A stretch of DNA of 5,172 nucleotides from assembly GCA_965369635.1 (NCBI GenBank), contig CBDURC010000217.1:1-5172 (forward strand), given 5' to 3'. Made by a program: the position numbers and the translations under genes. The notes under the pieces are model-generated. The model had not been told where the DNA came from, did no database searches, and was given only the letters and a program-made list of their open reading frames with translations. This stretch comes from UBA3071 sp965369635 (GTDB lineage: Bacteria > Chloroflexota > Anaerolineae > UBA3071). Numbering within the stretch: the stretch's first letter is position 1; every line of letters begins with the position of its first letter. This document shows positions 1 to 5,172 of the stretch, piece by piece.

Positions 1-1262
1 TACAGCTCTTCTCGCGAGAGTGAGAGGCGGGCCACGCCCTGCTCCTGAGCCTTGAGGGCCACGGCCACCGCTTCTCGCGGGAACACTTCCCATTCGTCCA
101 TGGTGGGCACGATATTTTCCTCGTGGATGCCCCGTTCCTCTGCGCAGCGAGCCAGTTCCTCGGCCGCGGCAATGGCCATCTCGTCGGTGATGGTGCGCGC
201 CCGCACGTCCAGCACGCCACGGAAGATGCCGGGGAAGCCCAGTGAGTTGTTCACCTGATTGGGGAAATCGGAGCGCCCCGTGCCCACGATGCGAGCGCCC
301 GCCTCTTTCGCTTCCCAGGGCCAGATCTCGGGGATGGGATTGGCGCAGGGGAAGAGGATAGCATCCTTGGCCATGCCCGATACCCACTCCGGCAAGATGG
401 TCCCCGGCCCCGGCTTGCTCAAGGCGATGCAGACGTCGGCGTCGCGCATGGCCTCGGCGGGGCCGCCGCGCCGTTCCCCGGCATTGCTGTTCAGGCATAT
501 GCGCCACTTGTCCACGAATTCGATCTTGCGCGCCTTGATGTCCTCGCGTTCGGGATGCAGGATGCCCTTGCTGTCGCAGGCCACGACGTTGCCCCACTGC
601 ACGCCACTGGCGATCAGCAGCCGCAGCGTAGCCACGTTGGCCGATCCCACGCCGATGAGGGCCACCTTGATTTCCCCCAAGTTCTTGCCCACGATCTTCA
701 GCGCGTTGAGCACGCCGGCCAGCACCACCGTGGCTGTGCCCTGCTGGTCATCGTGCCAGACCGGTATGTGCACCTCCGGATCGGTGCGCAAGAGGTCCAG
801 CACGCGGAAGCACTTGGGCTGGGAGATGTCCTCCAGGTTGATGCCGCCGAAGGAGGGCTGGATCAGCTTGACCGCCAGGATGATGCGGTAGGGATCCTTG
901 GTGTTCAGGCAGATGGGCACAGCATCCACCCCGCCCAGGTACTTGAAGATCAGCGCCTTGCCCTCCATGACCGGCAAGGCCGCTTCCGGCCCGATGTCGC
1001 CCAGACCCAGCACCCGCGTGCCGTCGGAGACTATTGCCACCATGTTCCCCTTGTTGGTGTGCTCGAACACCTTTTCGGGATGAGCCTGGATATCGCGGCA
1101 GGGTGCGGCGACTCCGGGTGTGTACCAGATGGAAAAATCGCTGACGTCGCGCACAGCGCACTTAGCGGTGATCTGCACCTTCCCCTGGTAGAAAGGGTGC
1201 AGCCTCATCGCGTCTTTCGCTGGCTTCTTCGCCTTAGCTAGAAGTTCCTCTTTGGTTAGCAT
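1..1262 (-). CDS. Malic enzyme (malate dehydrogenase, oxaloacetate-decarboxylating), C-terminus cut by window edge
   Basis: A cytosolic malic enzyme, oxidatively decarboxylating malate to pyruvate and CO2 with reduction of NAD(P). Hand translation from ATG 1262 gives 420 open codons with no stop before the window edge. The N-terminal malic domain spans about residues 15-160 and the NAD-binding domain about 165-395. Visible landmarks are Y47 in WYTPGVAAPC and K102 in VMEGKALIFK (the catalytic Tyr/Lys pair of the family), metal ligands E144-D145 in GGINLEDI and D171/D172 in VWHDDQQGTA, CANPIPEI at 306-313, and NQVNNSLGFPGIFRG near 335-349. The nucleotide fingerprint reads IGVGSANV (203-210), whereas many relatives have GAGAAG. 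Short bacterial malic enzymes run about 400-490 residues, so probably only the end is missing; there is no sign of the phosphotransacetylase-like extension within the window. The start is fixed by a strong AGGAGGTG just upstream. The gene lies 112 bp downstream of pckG on the same strand. Family assignment is secure; NAD versus NADP preference, and hence a symbol such as maeA or maeB, is not decidable by eye. Confidence 0.96.
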   Translation of the reverse strand, partial: MLTKEELLAKAKKPAKDAMRLHPFYQGKVQITAKCAVRDVSDFSIWYTPGVAAPCRDIQAHPEKVFEHTNKGNMVAIVSDGTRVLGLGDIGPEAALPVMEGKALIFKYLGGVDAVPICLNTKDPYRIILAVKLIQPSFGGINLEDISQPKCFRVLDLLRTDPEVHIPVWHDDQQGTATVVLAGVLNALKIVGKNLGEIKVALIGVGSANVATLRLLIASGVQWGNVVACDSKGILHPEREDIKARKIEFVDKWRICLNSNAGERRGGPAEAMRDADVCIALSKPGPGTILPEWVSGMAKDAILFPCANPIPEIWPWEAKEAGARIVGTGRSDFPNQVNNSLGFPGIFRGVLDVRARTITDEMAIAAAEELARCAEERGIHEENIVPTMDEWEVFPREAVAVALKAQEQGVARLSLSREEL

Positions 1263-1264
1263 TG

Positions 1265-1272
1265 CACCTCCT
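1265..1272 (-). promoter_or_regulatory. Ribosome binding site of the malic enzyme gene
   Basis: The minus strand reads AGGAGGTG here, a full match to the 16S anti-Shine-Dalgarno core. Only two bases separate it from ATG 1262 (four from the AGGAGG core), a rather tight spacing. It decides the start: the next in-frame ATG is 18 codons inside the protein and has no comparable site. Confidence 0.85.
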
Positions 1273-1275
1273 GTT

Positions 1276-1326
1276 TTGACCCTGGCTGTTGCTTCCCTGG
1301 GCACTGTGCGGCGACAGCCGGGTCAA
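1276..1326 (-). promoter_or_regulatory. Imperfect inverted repeat in the pckG-malic enzyme gap (leader hairpin or operator)
   Basis: The plus strand shows TTGACCC-t-GGCTGT at 1276-1289 and ACAGCCGGGTCAA at 1314-1326. The arms pair over 13 bp with one bulged base (1283) around a 24-nt loop. The loop itself contains the small palindrome GCACTGTGC (1301-1309). In the malic enzyme transcript the 3' arm ends three bases before the Shine-Dalgarno, so folding could affect ribosome access. Neither strand has a run of T after the stem, so a classical intrinsic terminator is unlikely. A protein-binding operator is an equal alternative. The repeat is seen directly; the role is inferred. Confidence 0.5.
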
Positions 1327-1374
1327 TGTTCTTATCGCCGAATGACCTGTCGAAGTGCGCGCTGAAGTCGCCCG

Positions 1375-3360
1375 CTATGACGCTTTCTGAAGCGTTTCAC
1401 CTTCAGCAGCCTCAATAAGCTGCTCCGCCGAAACAATCGGGCCGTACCTCGCTTTCAGCGCTTCAAGCCCTTTCCTCTGCTCGGCGTAGACCTCAAACAG
1501 CCGGGGAGGGATGTTCTTCTCTTTCCTGTAGGCTGCTTCCTGCAAGTTGATCCTGGCCAGGATATTGTCCACGTAGAAGACAAACTGCCGGTCATAGAGC
1601 GCCTTCGGATACTCTTTGCCAATCCCGGCGAATAGCTCTTGGAGATCCTCGTATTTCGGAATGAATCCGATGGGAGTCTCAATCGCATCCTTTTCGCCAT
1701 GCGCCCTTAGCTCGAGCCAGCCGAGCCACACCTTCACATCCCGTTTCTCGCCAAGCAGCTTGTCGCCTTCCCCGCCACGGGCGCCGTGGGTCAGGAAGTA
1801 GTTCAGTCCGGCCATGATGGGCTTGTTCTTCAATTTGTCAGAATTGAAGAACACGAACTGCGCATCCATGTAGTCGGCCAGCGGGCCAGGGATGAATGGC
1901 TCATTGGCCCAGGGCTGGCGTCTGACTCCTTTGGCCCCGACCTCTGTCGCCGTCGCTGCCGAGAGAACCGAGGCCCCGATGACGACGCCGTGATCGGGAG
2001 TCCTGGCCACCCAGACCGGGGGCATGGTGTCGCTGTCCCGCCCGCTATATGTGATTACTCTGACCTCCACCCCGCGTGGATCTTCGGCTGCGACTTCATT
2101 GTAATTTCCGATAGATCTGTTATCTACTGTACATCGGGCATTGGGATTGGAGAGAGGAATGGGCTTGCCGTTTTTTCCCGTCTTACCTTCCCACCATTCG
2201 CCCTGGAAGTTGATGCCCTTTTTCGGATGTTCCTCTCCGTTCCCGACCCAGTGCGGCACTTTGCTTGCGTCGATCAACACGTTTGTCCAGATCACTTCCG
2301 CGCCTTCTTCTCGCAGAACTTTCATCAGGTACGGATCGCTTTTGCGGTTCACATCCCGAACGATCCCAAAGATCCCCTTCTCCGGGTTGATTGCTCGTAA
2401 CGTCCCGTCTTCAGCAATCCACAACTGGGCCAGGTCATCACCGATGAAATCCGTGCCCACCATGGCCGTCGTGGTCTTCCCGCATCCAGAAGGCGCTGCC
2501 CCGGCGAAGAACGTCTTTCTTCCCCCTGAGCCTGTTGAGCCAGTGATGAACATGTGCTCCGATAATTCCTGTTCTCTGCGGTAATAGGTTGCCAGGTCAA
2601 CCGCAAAGCGATGATTCCCTTTCTTCAGCAGCAGCGTATTGCCAGCATACGTACAAAACATCGAGAATGTCGTCAGCCAGCTTCGGTCCATGAACACCCT
2701 GGCATTCGGCAGATCCTCCGGTCTGTTTGGCCCTTCACTATGGACATTGGTCAGGAACAGCCCCAGGCGCTGCACTTCTTCATCAAACTGCTCGTAGACA
2801 TGCCTGTACAGGATGTTGGCCGAGTGCATGACGTACGTTGAGGTCGTGATCTCCAGAGCAGGGATCGCGGCAGGAGCGCCGATGGGCCCCCGGCTGAAGA
2901 AACCCACCAGCAGAGTTTTCCCCTTTGCAATTCCAGTCATGTGGGTTCTGACATAATCGTACGCCTCATCTCTGAGGATTCTTCGGGCAAGCACACTGAC
3001 ACCTTCGCCCTCGTTCACGATGTAGAACGTTCTATCAATGATCCGCGCCTGTTCCTGAGCAAGGTCGAAGTGGATCGTATGGTCTTTCATGGCCAGGGGT
3101 TGTTCTTCGCCCTTTTCGAGACTCATTTTCCTGACTCTTTGCACATCCGTTTCTGACCCGGTGTTCACGAAGACCGCGTCTGGACCGGTCATTGAAATCG
3201 CGTTGGCGATCTTCAGAAGTGCTTCTTTATTGGTGATCTTGTTCAGCTTTGCTGCGTTCTCCCAATCACACCTGACCTCGAACAGAGCCTTCGCTTCATC
3301 CAAGGTATTGATCCCTCCGATTTCAGCGAGGATATCAATGCCGTTCTTCAGTGCTAGCAT
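1375..3360 (-). CDS. pckG: Phosphoenolpyruvate carboxykinase, GTP-type family, divergent branch
   Basis: A 661-residue cytosolic PEPCK, converting oxaloacetate plus nucleoside triphosphate to PEP and CO2 (gluconeogenesis) or the reverse. Family landmarks, matched by eye to animal GTP-PEPCK, are Y238 and K246-K247 in TYAGNTLLLKK (substrate Tyr and metal-binding Lys region), H269 in SEHMFITG (metal), the P-loop APSGCGKTTT at 289-298 with the family's active-site Cys as C293, VGTDFIGDD (301-309) with metal ligand D308, N407 and R409 in NPNARC, R441 in SGRDSD, HGVVIGAS (457-464), and TPIGFIPK (562-569). The P-loop reads SGCGKTT instead of the usual SACGKTN. The C-terminal segment equivalent to FLWPGFGEN, which supplies guanine-binding Phe residues, is not recognisable (roughly 530-540), so GTP specificity is assumed from the family only. 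It is about 40 residues longer than the animal enzyme. ATG 3360 is the first ATG after an in-frame TAG at 3376-3378, and GGAG at 3368-3371 lies 7 nt upstream. GC content looks lower than in its neighbours. It ends with TAG, 112 bp before the malic enzyme gene. Confidence 0.94.
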   Translation of the reverse strand: MLALKNGIDILAEIGGINTLDEAKALFEVRCDWENAAKLNKITNKEALLKIANAISMTGPDAVFVNTGSETDVQRVRKMSLEKGEEQPLAMKDHTIHFDLAQEQARIIDRTFYIVNEGEGVSVLARRILRDEAYDYVRTHMTGIAKGKTLLVGFFSRGPIGAPAAIPALEITTSTYVMHSANILYRHVYEQFDEEVQRLGLFLTNVHSEGPNRPEDLPNARVFMDRSWLTTFSMFCTYAGNTLLLKKGNHRFAVDLATYYRREQELSEHMFITGSTGSGGRKTFFAGAAPSGCGKTTTAMVGTDFIGDDLAQLWIAEDGTLRAINPEKGIFGIVRDVNRKSDPYLMKVLREEGAEVIWTNVLIDASKVPHWVGNGEEHPKKGINFQGEWWEGKTGKNGKPIPLSNPNARCTVDNRSIGNYNEVAAEDPRGVEVRVITYSGRDSDTMPPVWVARTPDHGVVIGASVLSAATATEVGAKGVRRQPWANEPFIPGPLADYMDAQFVFFNSDKLKNKPIMAGLNYFLTHGARGGEGDKLLGEKRDVKVWLGWLELRAHGEKDAIETPIGFIPKYEDLQELFAGIGKEYPKALYDRQFVFYVDNILARINLQEAAYRKEKNIPPRLFEVYAEQRKGLEALKARYGPIVSAEQLIEAAEGETLQKAS

Positions 3361-3415
3361 ACTCTCTCTCCATACCTACCTACTCATTGGTGATCCGTAT
3401 GAGAACGCCCCGGCG

Positions 3416-3433
3416 GCTATTGGCTCCAATAGC
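3416..3433. promoter_or_regulatory. Perfect palindrome upstream of pckG, candidate operator
   Basis: GCTATTGGCTCCAATAGC has two perfect 8-bp inverted arms separated by two central bases. It lies in the 96-bp gap between the hydrolase stop and pckG, 55 bp upstream of the pckG start. Compact symmetric TTGG/CCAA-type sites of this size are typical of dimeric helix-turn-helix repressors. As RNA it would be a tight hairpin, but no T-run follows on either strand, so it is not a standard terminator. No convincing -35/-10 pair could be picked out beside it. Symmetry is seen directly; the operator role is inferred and no regulator gene is in the window. Confidence 0.45.
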
Positions 3434-3456
3434 AAGTCGTTGCCTCCAGTGCACCG

Positions 3457-4260
3457 CTAGCGGAGACGATGGCCTTCCTGTTGTCTCAAGAAGTCCAGCA
3501 CGATGCGGTTGAACTCCTCGGGCTGATCCAGCGGAGTAGCATGTCCTGAGTCCTTGACCACTACGAGCCGAGAGCCCAAGATGCCACGCTGCAGCGCTTC
3601 CTTGTGGGGCATGGAGATGGTCGGGTCGTTCTCCCCAGCGACGATAAGCGCGGGGCAGCGGATCCCTCCCAGGCGACGGGCCACGTCGAAAGCCATCGCC
3701 GCCCGGGTGGACGCCAGGTAGGCGGGTTTGTCGTTCTGCGCCCAGCGTGTGCGAACCAGCTCGAATAGCTCCCGTTGCTCGGGCCGAGGGAACAGTGTCC
3801 CAGCGATGACCTCGCCGATCTTTTCCATGCTCAGCAAGGGCATCAGCAACCGTCGTTGCAGGAGGCGCAGCTGCTCGGCTCGGCCTCGGACGATGAGGCG
3901 AGCGAAGGTGTTGACCAGCACCAGGCTCCTAACCCGGCCAGGAGCATCCAGAGCTATCTGCAAGGCCACCTGCCCACCCATGGAGATACCCAGCAGATGG
4001 CTTCCCTCCACCCCCAATGCATCCAGCAAGGCGATCACATCCCTGGCGAAAAGGGCTACAGAGTATGGCCCGGCCGGCTTGTCGGATTCGCCATGGCCCC
4101 GGCAATCGGGGATGATAACCCGATGATCCTTGGAAAACACGGGAGCCTGAAGCGACCAATCTCGGTGGCTGGAGCCCAGGCCATGGAGCAAGACCAGGGG
4201 ATCCCCCTCGCCGGTGGACTCGTAGTACATCCGGATATCGTTAACCTTTACGTAAGGCAT
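3457..4260 (-). CDS. Alpha/beta-hydrolase fold protein
   Basis: A 267-residue soluble alpha/beta-hydrolase of the esterase/lactonase/C-C hydrolase group; the substrate cannot be told from sequence. With ATG 4260 as residue 1, LVLLHGLGSSHRDW (22-35) gives the HG oxyanion-hole motif, DCRGHGESDKP (52-62) is the typical strand-4 loop, GISMGG (91-96) is the nucleophile elbow with Ser93, VAGENDPT (207-214) carries the acid Asp212, and DSGHATPLDQPEEFN (237-251) carries His240. The triad is complete, and a helical cap lies between about 120 and 185. The closest feel is to 3-oxoadipate enol-lactonase (PcaD)-like proteins, but this is weak and no aromatic-degradation gene is nearby. The frame could start at GTG 4293, ATG 4263 or ATG 4260. 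The fold begins at once after the last, and AAGGGA at 4264-4269 spaces best to 4260. The stop TAG lies 96 bp before pckG. There is no signal peptide or membrane segment. Confidence 0.9.
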   Translation of the reverse strand: MPYVKVNDIRMYYESTGEGDPLVLLHGLGSSHRDWSLQAPVFSKDHRVIIPDCRGHGESDKPAGPYSVALFARDVIALLDALGVEGSHLLGISMGGQVALQIALDAPGRVRSLVLVNTFARLIVRGRAEQLRLLQRRLLMPLLSMEKIGEVIAGTLFPRPEQRELFELVRTRWAQNDKPAYLASTRAAMAFDVARRLGGIRCPALIVAGENDPTISMPHKEALQRGILGSRLVVVKDSGHATPLDQPEEFNRIVLDFLRQQEGHRLR

Positions 4261-4263
4261 CAT

Positions 4264-4277
4264 TCCCTTAAGTTCCT
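4264..4277 (-). promoter_or_regulatory. Ribosome binding region deciding the hydrolase start
   Basis: The minus strand reads AGGAACTTAAGGGA followed by ATGATG. AAGGGA (4264-4269) is 3-4 nt from ATG 4260 but touches ATG 4263; AGGA (4274-4277) is 10 nt from ATG 4263. The upstream GTG at 4293 has no purine-rich site. Hence the start is 4260, or 4263 if the AGGA is used; the two differ by one Met. Confidence 0.5.
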
Positions 4278-4400
4278 GTGATCGCTGACGCACTTTTCAT
4301 GACCACACTTGCAGCCAGCAGGGTTTCTTCGGCCCCTCCGTCAGCAGGCTTCCAATCATAACCTGCCGAGTCGATCATGCTGGATCACACCGCCGTACGT

Positions 4401-4428
4401 TTCATGCTTCGTCATTCACCCTTCGTCA
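4401..4428. repeat. Tandem 14-bp direct repeat overlapping a stop codon
   Basis: Two adjacent units, TTCATGCTTCGTCA (4401-4414) and TTCACCCTTCGTCA (4415-4428), match at 12 of 14 positions. On the minus strand the second unit opens with the TGA stop (4426-4428) of the pRiA4b-domain gene, so the array starts exactly at its 3' end. No third unit is visible on either side. Whether it is a remnant of a dispersed intergenic repeat cannot be told from one window. Confidence 0.6.
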
Positions 4429-5172
4429 CTCCTCCCAACCGGGATACTGCGGCGGCGCTTTGCCGTGGCTCTCCACCAACCTGGGGTAGCGGACCTTCGG
4501 GGCCTCGGGATTGATGTCCACCAACTGCACCTCGAAGCGGTGCTCATCACCATAGTCGAACAGATACAGGAACTTCTGCTTCATACGCAGCCGCAAGTCG
4601 CCGGTTTTCACTCGTGCCGCGCTGCGCCTTTCGGCATAGGGTGCAGCGTACTCCGTACCCCGATCCCAGGCCTGTCCGCTCATGAAGAAGGAATACAGGT
4701 GATCGGTGTCGAAGTCCACACCACTGAGGATGGCGTGGTGCAGATCGTCCAGCGACTGATCTTCGGCGATTTCAATCACCTGCCACACGCTGGGCTTGCG
4801 CTGGTACGTCACCTTGAAGCTGTAGGTCAGCACAGCGCCGGGTTTGGCGATGGGCGTCGGTGGCGGCGGGGCAGGCTCAGGAAGCGGCGCGGCGCGAGAC
4901 TCGGCCAACGCCGGATCATCCCGCAGGGCAGCCAGCGATAGCTCCGACCAAGCCATTTCCACCGCCTCCACGGCCACGACATCGGTCTCGTGATTATCCA
5001 GCGCCGTCCGCAGATGACCGGCCAGTGACCGCAACCTCTCCAGCGCGGCGTCCATCTCGGTGGGATGGATCAGCCCCAGGCGGGCCAGGAAGTGCAAATA
5101 GGCCGGCAGTAGCTCGGTCAAGGCCGCCACCCTGTAAGGCTTCGCGGCGAGGAATTGGAACAGCCCGGCCAG
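4426..5172 (-). CDS. Plasmid pRiA4b ORF-3-like domain protein, N-terminus cut by window edge
   Basis: The frame is open to the window edge, so only the last 248 residues are seen. An in-frame GTG at 5128-5130 exists, but the 14 codons upstream of it read naturally into the same helical segment (LFQFLAAKPYRVAALTELLP), so the true start lies outside. The visible part has three regions: a helix-rich segment of about 85 residues, a proline-rich linker (PLPEPAPPPPTP, about 97-108), and a C-terminal domain from about 115 onward. That domain matches the pRiA4b ORF-3-like family (Pfam PRiA4_ORF3): TYSFKVTYQRKPSVWQVIEI, then SLDDLHHAILSGVDFDTDHLY, then FLYLFDYGDEHRFEVQLVDI, and a terminal YPRLVESHGKAPPQYPGWEE. 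The molecular function of this family is poorly defined; members occur on plasmids, in mobile elements and in chromosomes. No transposase or plasmid gene is seen here. It ends in TGA, followed by a 165-bp gap to the hydrolase. Domain call is strong; function is unknown. Confidence 0.82.
   Translation of the reverse strand: MAGLFQFLAAKPYRVAALTELLPAYLHFLARLGLIHPTEMDAALERLRSLAGHLRTALDNHETDVVAVEAVEMAWSELSLAALRDDPALAESRAAPLPEPAPPPPTPIAKPGAVLTYSFKVTYQRKPSVWQVIEIAEDQSLDDLHHAILSGVDFDTDHLYSFFMSGQAWDRGTEYAAPYAERRSAARVKTGDLRLRMKQKFLYLFDYGDEHRFEVQLVDINPEAPKVRYPRLVESHGKAPPQYPGWEE

Noticed and set aside
259..1241. Long plus-strand open frames (259-891 and 555-1241) and a minus-strand frame at 748-1161
   Set aside because: All lie over the malic enzyme, whose motifs run unbroken through the region in another frame; their translations are low-complexity with no family features, typical of GC-rich shadow frames.
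1276..1326. Inverted repeat read as an intrinsic terminator of pckG
   Set aside because: The stem is followed by TCAAAACAGG-type sequence with no T-run on the minus strand, and the loop is long.
1786..2584. Plus-strand open frames at 1786-2400 and 2141-2584 antisense to pckG
   Set aside because: They overlap conserved PEPCK active-site codons on the other strand and show no recognisable domain or suitable ribosome site.
3728..4281. Plus-strand open frames at 3728-4126 and 3775-4281
   Set aside because: Antisense shadows of the hydrolase, which has a complete catalytic triad in frame.
4261..4293. GTG 4293 as the hydrolase start, adding 11 residues
   Set aside because: No Shine-Dalgarno precedes it, and the extra residues precede a typical fold start at MPYVKVNDIRMYY; ATG 4260 or 4263 fits better.
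4355..4360. TATGAT on the minus strand as a -10 box for the hydrolase
   Set aside because: It matches five of six consensus bases, but no -35-like hexamer stands 16-18 bp upstream, and a single hexamer is expected by chance.
4309..4941. Plus-strand open frame of 210 codons
   Set aside because: Mostly antisense to the pRiA4b domain gene; its translation has no family features and its start lies in a gap without a Shine-Dalgarno.
1..5172. CRISPR array, tRNA/rRNA, insertion sequence or phage genes
   Set aside because: No spaced repeat array, cloverleaf, transposase frame or terminal inverted repeats could be seen; coding genes fill nearly all of the window.

Overview
The window carries four genes, all on the minus strand, with short gaps and no RNA gene, CRISPR array, transposase or other clear mobile element. 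Read in the direction of transcription (high to low coordinates) they are: a protein with a C-terminal plasmid pRiA4b ORF-3-like domain (4426-5172, N-terminus cut by the window edge); an alpha/beta-hydrolase (3457-4260); a GTP-type phosphoenolpyruvate carboxykinase of a divergent branch (pckG, 1375-3360); and a short bacterial-type malic enzyme (1-1262, last few residues cut by the window edge). The malic enzyme was translated by hand from its ATG at 1262 and stays open for 420 codons to the window edge.

The organism looks like a GC-rich bacterium. Hand-counted sample lines give about 62-72% GC in the malic enzyme, hydrolase and pRiA4b genes, and mostly about 42-53% in pckG (one line 67%). 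Strong AGGAGG/GGAG-type ribosome binding sites and the gene types would suit a Chloroflexota-like (Anaerolineae-type) or similar environmental bacterium, but this placement is inference and should not be relied on.

Functionally, pckG and the malic enzyme form a natural pair at the C3/C4 node: PEPCK interconverts oxaloacetate and PEP, and malic enzyme interconverts malate and pyruvate. They are adjacent, co-oriented and 112 bp apart, so co-transcription is plausible. The gap holds an imperfect inverted repeat (1276-1326) ending 3 nt before the malic enzyme Shine-Dalgarno, so the second gene could have its own control. A perfect 8-bp-arm palindrome (3416-3433) lies 55 bp upstream of pckG and is a candidate operator. 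The hydrolase and the pRiA4b-domain gene have no obvious link to this pathway.

The 160-odd bases between the hydrolase and the pRiA4b gene contain a 14-bp tandem repeat (4401-4428) that overlaps the pRiA4b stop codon. I see no convincing new multi-gene system. The points most worth a second look are the apparent loss of the usual guanine-binding segment in the PEPCK, the two inverted repeats flanking pckG, and the tandem repeat.
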